Below are positions 35,612 to 50,300 of a stretch of DNA of 64,000 bases, one piece after another. Numbering within the stretch: position 1 is the stretch's first letter; each line of letters opens with the position of its first letter. Below the pieces are notes generated by a model. That model searched no databases, had not been told where the DNA came from, and saw only the letters and a list, made by a program, of their open reading frames with translations. Location: contig NMRA01000254.1 of NCBI GenBank assembly GCA_002633005.1, forward strand, positions 492,436 to 556,435, read 5' to 3'. Position numbers and translations under genes: made by a program. The DNA is from Phoronis australis. Taxonomy: Eukaryota > Phoronida > Phoronidae.

Positions 35612-38600
35612 CTACAAAATGTTAAGTTACACTTTCAATTCAATACGTCAATCTTAAGTAAAAGCTCAAATTCTTTTTGAGAGAAGGGCCTAACCGCCTA
35701 CTCGGTGCAAGGAAACTTGAAAAAAGTTGTTGGACATCTCTGGTGTTGACCAGACCCCCATTTCACGGTACCGTTTCCTGCTAGTTTCGCGAGATTACGT
35801 GTATGCAAATGTTCTCGGGATATCGCCATGCATTGTATGTGAAAATGAATCATGTGATTTCCCGTCTATATACTTATTTGATATGGCAAGACATAGGTGT
35901 AGCATATTTCCCTTGTATAGAAAATATGGCACTTAACATTTGATGTAAACAAAACAATGGCGATTTTAAGCAGTAGCCAGTCCAATTAAGGAGCAATTCA
36001 TGAAGTCCTAACTTTTTAAAATTAATCATAACGTTATCGCAGTATTCAAATACATTCTAAAATTCACTTGGGAATTTTTTTTGTAAAATTTCTTGCTTCA
36101 CTGGCTTGCCTCATATTGTACTATCGACATCAGATTCGAGGTACGATCACACGTGATAATCTGCCTTTTATATCCATCTTGTCAGTCAGCTGTTTGTCGA
36201 ATGACTGTGCGAGCATTTATCATAAGTGTGAGGGAGATTAGAAACTCTGTGGTGACTACAGAGTTTTTCCTTTGCACGTGTTTAAAAAATCATGAACTTT
36301 GTGATTTTTATGGAAATTCCTTCACAGATAAATTGAATAACTGTGTAGTACTCACTACGAGATGGTAATTTCGTCAAGAATCGTTTAAAAGATTTTGACG
36401 AGCTTTCGCGTTCCATGCCCCTCTAATAATAAAGCAGTAGATTCAGTTGACATGTTCCGATCCATGTAATATTCCCAGTATCGAAAACTTAAGATTTTGA
36501 AAATGGAGCCATGCATTCCTGTGTTCCCAAAATAGGTGATCGTATAAAATAGCGCTACTGCTCCCAACAAGTTTTTTTCAACACGCCCTCTTTAACAAGA
36601 AGATAGTTATCGAATTCCTTAACCACCGATTCTCTGTTCAGCATTCTGTGCCCGCTACTTTCTCCTTTTTTGCTTTTATTGGTGTTAGCGCAACTAGTCT
36701 AGGCTACAATGAAATGGATTTCAAAACTAAATCCCGCCAGGAGCCCCAGCCGGGTCACCCATGCGTGCGAACGGCACGTACATATATAAGGGTGGGCTCA
36801 TACTCGAGTACAAGTTGAGTCGTTTGTAAAACCACCACGCTGGAAAAAACATTGGATAATCAGTACAGTTGTGTTAAACGGCCGCATTGGTACTCAGTCG
36901 GTAACTCAACAGCAGTGAATTATATTCAGTCGAAATAAGCACCTTTAAATTGAACTGAATCAGTGCGAATGTGTTCTTTTTTGGTTTCGCAGAAAATAAA
37001 AAAATGTCGATTCCTTTTCTTCACGTGTGTTTTATTAGCGGTCAAAGTACCTGTGGTCTCAACAAACTTGGCACATCACATTCGCGATATGCCACAAATA
37101 CCACTGTAGACGGGTGGGAGGAGCATTTTCTCACCAGGCCCCACCTGTTGAGAGCTACACACAATGCCACTGGTGCTAACGTTAAGTAGGTCTTCAGCAA
37201 CTGCATGACTGTTAGACAGCTGGGAAGCGTGCAGTAACCACACGACACTCGCAAAACAGTCACATACGGCGAGAAATCGTGACTTATGAAACGGAGACCT
37301 TTAATTCCTCCCTATAACTCATCGTTCCGATCACTTCAGTCGGGATGGATCAAGTCCATTTTGCTAGTCTTTGCCACTATAATTTTGAGCTTACTTGCAA
37401 AACAAGTACTTTCCACTGAATACATCCTTTGAATCAAGTTGTTAAGTTTCACTACAGCTGCTTATAGAAAATTGCAAGTTTCTCGTTTCCAGTGGCTAAT
37501 CGAGAATTCCGCTTCGAAAAGTTGGAAACGTGTGAGACCCGGCGGGCGCTTATAACTTTTCTACTTGCTTCCATCAGTTTATAACATCTATTAAAACCCG
37601 TCTAGCGACACAATACGACTAATTAGTTGTCGAACTTGTTCCTGCATTGAGTGATTAACTTAGTTCTTATTCTTATCAAGAAAAATGAGATAGCTGTAAG
37701 ATAAAAGATGTATGCAGGTAAGTTTCCTCTAAGTTCTCCCGGGCCTTGGCCTGAGATGCAATGTCAGATTAAGGTTTCTCGTAGCTCCAATATCATAAAA
37801 AATCGGGGCTCCGGTAATTTGAGCCGCCTTCGGTAGCCACAATCTTCGGTCACCTCGTCGTCACAATTTCGATCCCGCGATCTCAGTGATTCCCAGCCTC
37901 TCCCCAGATACCATAATTTTCACACACACACACACTGGTCGCCGAAACCTTTAAATCACTGGTCATCAAGCACGTCGCCAGAAGATTCAAAAGGTCCCTA
38001 TGGGTTACTATTTTGTGCGGAGCGACAAGATTTAAATTATTCAGCTTTGAGTGAAGTGACTAAGTTTAAAAACATTTTCTTCAGTTTAGCCCCCCGGCCC
38101 GGTCGCAACCAAGCCTATCCATCCTGCGGCCCAACAAATTTCACCTATGTCGATAGCCACCAAATTTACTTCTCGCCCGTTTCCCACCAGTTTAGCCCCT
38201 CCCAGTGGTAGCAAGGTGTTCACACTCCTTAGACTTCACAGGGTTTGCAGTACATCAGTTATTCAAGAAATATTTTGTCGTCGCTTTAAACGACGTAATG
38301 ACGTACAATACTCTGGTCGTAGATTGCTAACTTTTTATCTTTGCTTAATGCTAAAAGTATACCTGAACACAGTGTTCCATTTCTTTGGTAACCACTTCGG
38401 CAGCTACATTTAAATGAGCCAATGGTGTTGAAGCAGGCTGCATTGTCATCACAGTTGTGTTTGCCAGAGGTACACTCGTTGATATCTGAAAATATTTAAA
38501 TCAAATAAAAAATGCTGATGTGTCTTAAAGAATTCTTGAAAAGGATAATTTCTGACGAGCATTCATTCATATCAAAATCAATTGGAATTTCACGCTGGGT

Positions 38601-41282
38601 TCTATTTAAGTCTTGTATTTCTCGCCGACATAAATGATGAAAGTGTACCTGAGCAATGGGTTCCATTCCCTTGGTAACCATTTCGACAAGTGCAATTGAA
38701 CAAGCCAATGTCGTTCGAGCAGACGGCATTGACGTCACAGTTGTGTTTTCCCGCGGTGCACTCGTTGATGTCTGAAAATATTTGAATCAAATATTTTGCT
38801 GACAGGTCTTTTATTCATGCCTAAAATCAAATTCCCGTCGATTTTAAGGAACAAACGATGAGTGGTTAATAAAATCCTGGTGATTTTAATCGTTTCTTCC
38901 ATGAAGTATGTACATAGCATCTACAACTTGCCTAGAACACAAACGTCACACGGATACGTTTGCAATAACGCGTCAAAATATGAAGTGCCAGTAGAGTGTT
39001 GAAATGTAGATTGGGATTGGGTCAAGAATGAAATCGTTTCCAAGTATGTACAACATTTCTAGAGACCTGAAAATGAGAACGGATTGTTGATAATATATAC
39101 GACTGTCAAGGTTTCGATGGTTGATCTGTCCAATGTCACCGAGGAAATAAAATGCCCATAAAAGGGGCACAACTAATCAAGTGGAAATGTAAACAGTCTG
39201 ACACTAGTAGCAGCTGTAAATATTTAAACGACCAAAAACTATCCCCAAAAGACGAGCTCAATAAGAGCCCAGGTGGCCATTCAGTGAAGCCCTGACAGGT
39301 CGACAATAACAAGACTCACTTTGACAGCCAGTTATACCTACTCTCATACCCATGTGTTGTCACCAATCATCCTATGATTACTACTGCTAATTTGACCAAA
39401 ACCAATATCGTAAACATTTCAAAAATTGAAAACTAAAGTAGGATTCAAAGACAGTTTGACTTCTGTGCACTGGTGATCCATAAATAACCTGATTGTAACT
39501 GAGAAACGTTTACAAACTCAAGTTGGAAGCCAATTGCTGTTTGAAACAAATATCATCGAACACAAAACTGGACTTCGATTTTCCAATTTTAAAAAACAAC
39601 GTAACCGGTGCGTTTAATTAAACACATCTTGGTCTTGTGTATTTGAGAAGACGCCGTGTCATTTTCAGACTACAGTACATACACCTCACAATGTATATGG
39701 TAAAAAACAAGTAAGAAAACAAAAGTAATATATATGTACAACTGAGTTATACAAATGCTGAAACTGTACCAGAACAATGCGTCCCATTTCCTTGGTAACC
39801 ATTGATACAGCTGCAGTTGAATGAGCCAATGGTGTTGGAGCAGACTGCATTGACGTCACAATTGTGTTTGGTTGATGTACATTCGTTGATGTCCAAAAAT
39901 ATTTGATGAGAAATTAAAATGAAACAAGATAATTCAGTAAAAACGTAACTTGGTCGCACTTGCGCAAAAGCAGACAATTTGCCAGGAAAGCCCATATTTG
40001 GCTCCGTTTGTCGAAAAAGGGGATATTTTTCACGTCGTGTTCATACGGGACTATTTGCACACTGCAATTAAAACACAGTTGTCAAAAGTGTAAAGTGAGA
40101 ATTACTCTCACAAACTTTCAAATCATTTAAAATGACTATAATAGGAAGATGTTCTAGTCTATGCGGCATTTGACCTATTATCTGCATGCAATGCTGGTCA
40201 CACTATTACCGGCGCAAAATCAGTTTTGTCTTTTTTCGATGATTTTTACTCAACTACATGTATCAAGTTTTTTAAAGACTGAAATTGTACTAGGGCACTA
40301 TGTTCTATTCCCTTGGTAATCATTTTCACTCCTGTTGCTGAGTAACCCACATGTTCTAAAGTTGGTGGAATTGACGTCAGAGGCGTAAATTGCTACGGTG
40401 CATTCACACACACATGGAAACATTTGGTCATAAAAGCTATGTTTAACAAAATTATTGCGTTAAGCACTATTATACTAGAGAGAAAGTAGAATATTGGAAA
40501 AGTAAACGCTACAAATTACCCTGCTGCTAAACGTTTAAACTGTAGACAATAGATAGCCACGTTTTTGTCAGTACTTCGTAACATGCTTTTCATCTTGCCA
40601 TAGGCGTCCATTCCTTTCGTAACCAAGTCACTTTACGAACTACAATTGCATTTCAACAGAGATGCATTAAACTTTCCCATGCCAAATGACGTCGTATGGA
40701 GGTGGCAAGGTGTTCAGTTCAACTTGCGGCATGCATGCCACGGGCGTAAGCGCGTGGCCTGATTATCGCCAATGAGACACTGTAACTTGTTGTTTTCCTT
40801 TGCTGCGTATTTGTTGGATATGAGAATATAGGTCGCATGAATATCGTACCAAGGACGCCAATATCTTTATTATAAGAATGAAAAACAAAGTGAACAATGG
40901 ATGCGCCAGTCCCCCGATCTCTATGCGACGAGCCCGGCTTTTGGCGACCTAGTTTCCCCGTGCGTCACTACTGAATTCTAAATGCTGAAATTATACCTAA
41001 GCAAAGCGTTCCATTCCCTCGGTGACCACTTCGACAACTACATGTAAATGAGCCAATGGTGTTCGAGCAGATCGCATTGACATCACAGTTGTCTTCTCCT
41101 GTTGTGCATTCGTCAATATCTGGAAATGTTTATCGAGATGATACGATTTGACTGAAGTGGGGGCGAGCGATAACACACTCATGAGTTACATGTAAGATAC
41201 AGAGCCTCTCAAACTAAACACAGAACAGAAAGAGAGAAACCGGAAGGAAATGTTCTCCTAGTAACTTGAAGTGTGAGGAAAN

Positions 41283-41329
<47 letters not shown>

Positions 41330-44300
41330 GTTTGGTAGGGGGCGCAGCTGTCAACTACTAGTGCTCGATTTACCCTTTGAGAGACCTGGCTAGGGCAATT
41401 TTGTCAGGTAGTCCTAGGTTAAAACAACATTTCATTACGGATCGTCTACAATCCAATGAAAGTGGTTGTAAATTATCTTTCGCAAGCGAGGAATAACAGA
41501 CAAGGACAGTTTTGGTCAGTGCGTGATCAAAGAATCGGTCTACAAGACGCTAAAACTGGACTGTAAGGAGCATGACCGTGAGAGAGGGGGAATAGCGGGC
41601 CACCGATGGAAAAGGAAGTTTATTGTTATGTACAAAATTTGATATATGCCGCAAGATGTAGTTGTTACAGAGCACGTAAAACACAACCAAAAACATTTTA
41701 AACGCAAGAAGAGAGCAAACTTTATTACTGATTTATGCAAATATTGAAACTATACCAGAGCATTGCGTTCCATTCCCCAGGTAAACACTTTGGCAGCTGC
41801 ACTGAGGTGAATGAACCAATGGTGTTGGAGCAGAAGGCTCCACAAGTGTTTTCGGCTGTTGCGCATTCGTTGATGTCTACGAATTTTTTATACAAAATTA
41901 CAATGCAACACTATATTCCAGTAAACCAGTAACCCCTTCGAACATGCGTAAAAGCAGTCAATTTGCAGGCTCCGCTATTGCTGCCATCGTGTTCACTTAG
42001 GAAATGTTTGCAGGCAAATTGTCACAGGTACAAAGTCCGAATTACTTTCACTTCTAATAGAATGTACAGTACCTGAGACGATTTTTCGTTTATACGCCAT
42101 CTAAGCTTAGCCAACACTGGTCAGCTCAGAAGCGGCCCCAAATTTTTGTTGGCCTGTTTTTGTGTTCATTAAATCTATTTGTCCTAAATACTGGCATTAT
42201 ACCAAGGCACTAGCACTGTGAATTATTCACTGGGTATCCTTTTGAAAACTGCTGCTGAGTGACGCACAGATATACATGCATATGTTCGAGCATATTGCCA
42301 TGACGTCACAGCTGTGTGAAATCCCATGGTGTACTCACGCATCCATGGAAATGCGAGGCCTGGAAAGCCATAAATAGACTAACATGAAATATTGAAAGTG
42401 ATTCTCTGTAACTGAAACAGAATTCAACCTGCTCACCTGGTATTTTTAGTGATTGTTGGTAAAGATTTTTAATTTCCTCTGTGGATATCACAGATTTTCC
42501 TTTTACATGTAGTTTCAAATTTCATAAAGAACGATCTGTCAACTGCTCACCACTTCGTCGAATTTTATCCCACAAGGCAAAGCACGTCTCCTTATTTCGT
42601 ATGGAAAGACATAGATGTAGCACATTTCCGTTATGAAAACTGTGACCTTTGACCTCAAACGACTTCAAGCAACTGACTGTGAGCGCATGCGCGCATTTAT
42701 CATAAACGGGAGGGCAATAAGAAAGTCTGTGGTAACCACAGAGTTTTACTTTTCGCGTATATCAAAAATCGTAAATTTTAAAAACTTTTTCTGGCAATTT
42801 CCTCACAGGGGAAAGTGAAACTACTCTTCACAAGGCGTTGTAAGATCGTTTAAAAGTTATTTTTGATGAGCTTCAGCGGCCCACGCCACTTGAACATGGT
42901 TATTGCGTTCAGCATTGGTATACTCAAGTAGAAGCAGTATTTTGGACAAGTGTAACTCTAAAAAATAGTTTCCTAAACCACTAATTTAAGGAAAAAGTTT
43001 TTTCAGTGCTTGCGATAAAATCCTCACCTCGGTATGGGTGTATTTTCCTTCGTAACCTTGTCATTTTTGCAATTGCAATTGTATTTTAATATTGGAAATT
43101 TGCGTAATTTTAATGCGCCACTACAGAGTTGTGAATCTTGAAAATTTACCAGAGCATTGCGTTCCATTTCCTCGGTAACCACCTTGACAACTGCAATTAA
43201 ATGAGCCGTAAGTGTTCGAGCAAACCCCATTCACATCACAGCTGTGTTCCCCTGTTATGCACTCGTCGATATCTGGAAATGTTTGATCCAACATTAACAT
43301 AAAGGAAGGCGGTGGGGGCAGGGCTGCTAACTAAGTACTTTTCTTAACCATTAAACTATGCAGAATGTCCAGTTTTGTCAATGCTTTGTGATTAAACCTT
43401 CACTTGGTATAGGCGTACTTCCCCTTCGCAACCACATCATTTAGTGAACTGCCTGTAATATACTTAACTCATATATTGTTTAGTAGTATTATCATTAAAT
43501 GATGAAGTGTGTGAATGAGTGTGCGAGTGTGTGAGTGAAAGTCCTTGCCCCTTTTCCTTGTTCACCCTTTCACCCTTTAAAAATTATCAATGTATATTAT
43601 TGAAGAATAAAATTATGAAAAAAAAACTGCCATTGAATTTTAACAGTGATAATTTGTGTACATTCAACGCACCAATACTGGGATGCAAATTCTGAAATGT
43701 TACCTGAGCATTGCACTCCATTTCCTTGGTAACCATCTTGACAACTACATTTAAATGAGCCACTGACGTTCGAACAGACGGCATTGACATTACAGTTGTG
43801 TTCTCCTGTTGCGCACTCGTCGATATCTGGAAATGTTTGATCCAAAATTAATATCAGCGAAGCAGGAAAGGCGGCAGGGCAGGGGAGCGAACAATCAGGT
43901 GATACGGGTCAGAGCAGCCCACTAAACAGAGGAGTGGATATAGGGGAGCCGGGAGGGAACGTGTCTCTAATAATTTGCGAGCTTGAAGGTAAAACAGGCG
44001 GAAGACTGCAGCGTCGGTAAATAAAAGAAATACACAAGGTAGAAAATATAATAATTCAGAGAACATTTATTTTTGAGCTAATAGAAATGCTTTCAAGCTT
44101 TATAGGGATTGGCAGGACATTTTTAGGTGGTCTAGTTTAAAACAACATTTGTGCTATTGATTGTCAATGTTCACTTGAAATCGAGGGTACAGAAAAATTT
44201 TGGTGGGCTAGAAATAAAGTGCGGGAGTATTGTTGGTCCAAACTTGACGACAGAGCGTTTTGTCCGCGAGAAGCAAAACGTGGCCCAGGAGGGGAAATGA

Positions 44301-47300
44301 GAATCCTAGAGTGGGCAATGGGATGGGCGAGAAAAAAATTGGGTGAGCTCGCGGGCCGCTCACGGACAGGGAAATCTATTATATAGGAAGTTTAATATAC
44401 CGCACGACGCTCTTGCTACAAAGCAGGCAAAAAACAAAAAAATTAGTTTTCTATTCAAATAGAATGCATCTTTATTACAGATTGATGTAAATGCTGAAAC
44501 TGTACCTGAGCACTGCGTTCCATTTCCTTGATAACCACTTTGACAGCTGCAGTTGAATGAGCCAATAATGTTCGTGCAAACTGCATTCACATCGCAATTG
44601 TTTTCTCCTGTTATGCATTCGTTGATATCTGTAAATATTTCATCCAAAATTTCGATGCAACAAGATATTTCAGTAGACGAGCGACTCCTCCATACTAGCG
44701 TAAAAGCAGGCAAGGGCAGCAAACACCACGTGTGTCAAATAAATTTGCGACATTGTTACCGTCGTGTTCACTATGAACTATTTGCACGTTACAATTAAAT
44801 ATGAGGAACACGAAGGGTTGACATCCGTCCACCTTGTAGGTCTGCATACAGTGCAGATGCAAAAGGTGATTACTTTTTTAAACATTCCCACTAAAGAGTG
44901 GTAAACTTAAAATGCCTCTAGGGGACGCATAGCATACATTGTATCAACAATGATCTTCTCAATAGGAAAAACCTGCAAAAACTAAAACTGGCACTAGGGA
45001 TAGTCAGATACAGTACCGGTACGTCCAATTGTTTTCATTTGTCGTCCGGTTCAAACGAATACACTTGCCAACTTTCACAAAGATCATGGAGGGAGCATCG
45101 ATTGCGAAAAAAGCAAATTCACTCTAGGGGACGCCACAGTAGTAAAAAGTGTCGGAAAAGATTGAGTAATGCTCTTCCCAGTAGGAACACATTTGCCAAT
45201 TTTCATAACGATTCTTAAAGTGGTTTGGCCAATAAAGAGATCAATGAACAAAACAAATCCATAGCTATTGAAAACGACGACTAGGAGGCGTACACTACTT
45301 TAAATCCATCCGAAAACGAAAAGGTGTCATGACCAAGACAATGCAAACTCAAGTTATTTGCCAAGTTTTATAAAAAACACATCAAGGAATTCCAAAGATA
45401 CAGAATTCCCATAGTGTACTCATGCATCTATGGAAATGTTTGATCCTAAAGGCGACATTTACAATTATTGCGTTTAGCACTATTATATTCGAGTTGAAAC
45501 AGTGTTTTGTACAAGTATATTACTACATATTACTTTGCTAAACCTCTAAACTATGGAGAATTCACAAAGAATATTAAGTGCCATTTATTAAACTTCACTA
45601 TCATAACTGCATCACCATGGCAATTGCAACTGAATTTCAACAGAGACATTTTGCATTCTTTCAATCCACAAGTATAATGAAATTTACCAGAGCATTGCGT
45701 TCCATTCCCTCTGTAGCCACCTTGACAACTACAGTTAAAAATGCCATTGATGTTCGAGCATACGGCATTGACATCGCAATTGTGTTCTCCTGTTGTGCAC
45801 TCGTCGATATCTGAAAATATGCGATAAAAATCAATACAAGCGTAGGGGACGCGGTCAACGAGGCGTGAACCTCCTCTCCTGGGGTAAGGGTCAGCACGCC
45901 ACTAAATAGACAGGTAAGGAAAAGGGGCTGGGAGTATACATGTACTTACCTATAATAACTTGCAGGCGTACGGATGAAACCTTCGTGGAAACCAGCACAG
46001 TTGTAGGTCGGGAGGTAGCATAGTTGCAGTGAAGAAAAGCAATACATAGAGAAACTTGTAGAAGCGCCAGTAATTTTTAGAACATTTGTTAACATCAATA
46101 TTGAATTAACCCTTTTGGGGGACTGTCCAAGAAATTTGATTTAAATGGCCCCAGTTTAAGACAATATTGCAGTATGGATCGTCTACGCTCAAATGCCATA
46201 TTTGGAATAAAATAGCTATGGCGATAGGAATGACGTCCTCAGCAGTGAAGGTACTTGTGCTACAAAAGAATACTTCTGCGAGACTCAAGATGTAACCCTA
46301 GAAGGGGAATGGTCGACCCAGAGATGGAATGGAGGGCGGGAGAGAAGTGTTTGGTACGAAGGCACACCCGATTGCGCTAACGGACAGAGGATTTTATTGT
46401 CTTGTATACACTCATGGGCGGCGCACTATAGGGGCCTGGGGGCTACAGCCCCACTTTTTTCAGTGCTGCGCCGCCCATGGTCTATGAGCGGTGTACAACA
46501 GGAGGGGGCTGGGGTTATAGCCCCTCTCTTTATTCTGTGCTGCACGTCCATGATACTACCATATATGCCGCACAATGAGGTTGCAGTAAAGCATGTCAGA
46601 GAAAACGACTTTCAAATCAACGTAAAAATTACTACTGAGTTATGGAAGTGCTGAAATTGTACCATAGCATTGTGTTCCATTCCCTTGGTAACCTCTTTGG
46701 CAGGAGCAGTTGAATGAGCCAATGGTGTTCAAGCAGACTGCTTTGACGTCACAGTTGTGTTGTGCTGCTGTGCACTCGTTGATATCTGAAAATTTTTTTA
46801 TCCAAAATAAACATGCAACAAGATACTTATTATAAGTTAAATTAAACCGTTGGTAACTATAATTGAATTTCAACAGAGAGTATGTGCAGTCTTCCAGTAC
46901 CCCACAACTGAGTTCTAAATGCTGAAATTTACCAGAGCATTGCGTTCCATTTCCTTGATAACCATCTTGACAACTACATTTAAATGAGCCATTGATGTTC
47001 GAACAGACTGCATTGACATCACAGTTGTGTTCTCCTGTTGCGCACTCGTCGATATCTGGAAATGTTTGATCCAAAATCAATATCAGCGAAGCAGGAAATG
47101 CTGAAATTTACCAGAGCAATGCGTTCCATTTCCTTGATAACCATCTTGACAACTACAGTTAAATGAGCCATTGATGTTCGAACAGACGGCGTTGACATCA
47201 CAGTTGTGTTCTCCTGTTGCGCACTCGTCGATATCTAAAAATGTTTGACCTAAAGTTAATATCACCGAAGGAGGTGGGGACGGGGTGGAGGTTGAGCGAC

Positions 47301-50300
47301 TCCGCTCCGCTTACTAAACAGAGAGTACATGTAAGGAGAAGAATGACCCTAAGCCAGCGTGAAAATGAAACTTTCGTCGCGGCCGGTATACTGTAGGCGT
47401 AGCGCGTGGGGTTGGGTATGCAGCAGCCAGTAAAAGAAATACACAACGAGAAATGTAGAAGAGATTATAATAGAGAGATCATTTGTCAACTACGTCGTAC
47501 CATTCTTGTATTTATCCTTTATTAGGTGACCAAATTTAAAACAACATTTCGTCTTGGATTGACTAAATTCACTTGAAATCGGGCGCATAGAATACATGTA
47601 GCTTTGGCGAGCAACGAAGGAATAACATGCCGGAACATTGTTGGTCCGTCTCGTTGGTTCCCTGCGTGCCGAGTCAGCATGCTCGCTGGTCCCTACGTGC
47701 CGAGTCAGCATGCTCGCTGGTCCCTACGTGCCTAGCCAGCACGCAAGTATCACGCAGCGGCACGCGCTTTAGCATTGGTGTATGTAACCTTAGCAGCCAT
47801 TGGTTAGCTTTACAACACCGTGAAAAAATGGCGGACTGTGAACGACTTTGGCGTCGCAGCAACAAATTCTTTTCTGCAGTGATGTTTAGTAGCCGAATGC
47901 TTGAAGCACATACATGCACAATAAACACATGTCTGGCCTATTTAAGCGATCTGTGTACTGTATGAATACAGGACAGTATCGTAAACCAAAAGTCATCGAC
48001 AGGTGAAAGATGTATTCTGAAAAGGTGCAACCACAATTTCTAGGATTCACATTTCCTGAACATAAATTTCAAGCCCCGATTTGTCTGTACAACAGACCTC
48101 ATTTGCACTTCAGTCCCTCAGTCATGCCAGCATAGACAATAGATTATCTATGATGCCAGCTTGTTTGCGCAAAGCGCTGCCTGTTGAGGATTCGACTAGC
48201 CATTCAGAAACGCCAGTGTAAAAAAATTCCCGAGGTAAATTAAGTGATACCTGCGTGCTGACTACCACGCAGAGAACCAGCGAGATCCGTCCGTGAGACC
48301 AATGAAAGTGGTCCAGGAAGGGAAATGAGTATGAAAGAGGAAAATAGCGTGCGATAAACAAGGTTTTTGTGCATGGGCTGACCACATCGCGATCCGCGCT
48401 TGGGCACTGAGAGAACTCTAGGTGCCGAGTCATGCATAAGGTACAACATATGCCGTACGAGGTGATTTCTACAAATCATGAAAGAAATCAAATGGATTTG
48501 TATGCTAGGAGATTGCAAGCTTTATGTCACTACTGAAATTGTACCTGAGCAAATCGTTCCATTCCCTAGGTAACCTGTTTGACAGGTGCAGATGAATGAG
48601 CCAACGGTGTTCGAGCAGGCCGCATTGACGTCACAGTTGTGTCCTCCTGTTGTGCATTCGTTGATATCTACAAACGTCTCTTTCAAAATTACGATGCAAA
48701 AAGATCTTTCAGTAACTCCCTCGTACTACAATTTTGAAGGGAAGCAATCTGTGCGTTTGTCGAATAAATTTGTGACAGTGTTCACGTTGGGTTCATTAAG
48801 GTCAACATGTACATTTGCTTGTTGATTGTCAATTTAACTAGGAATGGCCAGGCATGTGCAGTGGTGCGCAAATGCCGGTTTTTTGGCCGTTATTGATTTC
48901 ATCAAACCCATCTCTCCTAAATACTAAAATTGTACCTGTCCACTGCGTTCCATTTTTGTTAACAACAAACGCTGTTGGATGACCCACACGTTTCAGAGCA
49001 GTCGCGAATTCCCAGTATGCCCTGATCACCAATGCTTTGTCTTCAAGTCCATCTCTCAAACTGCCCATGTGGTTCCAGTATCCGAAAATACTTACTACAT
49101 AAAATCTTATTTTCGACACCCTGTCTTTATATTCTTTTCGCCTTTCTTGCCAAAAACGATTTTTGAACAGTACATGTATTTGCGACTTCTCTCTGAGCGT
49201 ATGATTACCGGTTGTCATCGGTTATTTCCGTACCCACATTTCAGGCTCATTAGTTCAGGAACTTGTCTTGAACGCCGCCATTTTTTCCTTGTAACTGAAT
49301 GTGCTATCGCTTGCTCGAAAAGTCTTCATTATTTTGTTTTATTTGTAATATCTCGTGATTCGTTTGCATATGTACTGTATTTATAGTTTGTAGTTAGTGG
49401 TCGTTGATTTTTTTTGGAATGTTACGCGTACTTAGTAGGTTAAAATAGCATTGGTGTTTAGTTCCTTACGTAGGCCGGTGGAACCTAGGAACCAATATGA
49501 GTAGAAACAAATTTTTTCGGTTTTATTTTTTTCTCGTTTTGAAAAAGTACTTTGCTATCATCGGAAAGGTAGTGCATTCTACTCAGTAAAAATCGAAAAG
49601 GTATCAAAATCGGGGCAAGCAGTGTAAAGTTATTGCAAGTTTTGTGGCGAAATTTGGGTCACTTTGTTTGGATCGCGTCAGCCATATTATTTGGAGGACA
49701 GCGGGATAAGTTACGAGTTCAAAAATTTGTGTGAATTGTTTTCGCCAACAAATTACGGTGAAATTTAGTTAGACATATGTTTACTTACTATTCTGCACGA
49801 TTTAACAGTGTTCACCAAATTTCAGCCTCGCAGTTGTTACTCATTAAGTGATAAATGTGCTCACAATTCCCGCTGGACCGACAACATGGCGACTTTTGCT
49901 GAACTGAAAGGCATGTTCAATCGGGTACTTTGTAATTTGTGAAGATTAAACGTTGATAAATTTTGACAAACGTTGCTACAAAAAAGAAACTTTGTTCAAT
50001 TTTCGTGTTTTTGTGAAAAAATATAAGATGTATTCGAATTATTTTACTGTAAATTTCCCATTCAGGTGATCTTACACTAAGTTAAAAAATAGTTCAAATA
50101 ATTTTGAAATGGTTTTTTGTTTGACTGTCAACTGCTGTTCAGGACTTGATTCGGTGTCACAAAATGATTCATATTTTTCTAAATTTAAAGTTTTAATTGT
50201 TTTCAAGTCATGTTTTGTAACTTATTGCTTCTTAATTCAGGTTATCAACTCAACAATATGAATAATCTTAATTTGAGAAATAAGCTATGTTGGACTGTGA

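Larger units (their letters stand above)
35612..38362. other. Intron between the last cbEGF cassette and the membrane exon
   Basis: No further exon is recognised on the minus strand. The part 35870-36425 is a diverged copy of 42590-42890. A CA microsatellite lies at 37921-37935, and a TATA-like box (36783-36790) on the plus strand could mark an unrelated promoter. Confidence 0.45.
48512..49043. repeat. Large duplication, copy A, first part
   Basis: Matches 55162-55707 (same GATTGCAAGCTTTATGTCAC start) with several short indels. It contains E12 and a decayed cassette. Copy A then holds about 2.49 kb absent from copy B before similarity resumes at 51534. Confidence 0.85.

Noticed and set aside
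36971-37189. Gene driven by the TATA-like box at 36783
   Set aside because: The 72-codon frame has no recognisable domain or signal peptide; kept only as a weak promoter note.
35620-38360. A ZP domain between the cbEGF array and the membrane exon, as in mesoglein-like proteins
   Set aside because: No ZP cysteine pattern was found on the minus strand in any frame I read.
47627-47965. 112-codon plus-strand open frame
   Set aside because: It reads through the 31-bp minisatellite and has no domain.
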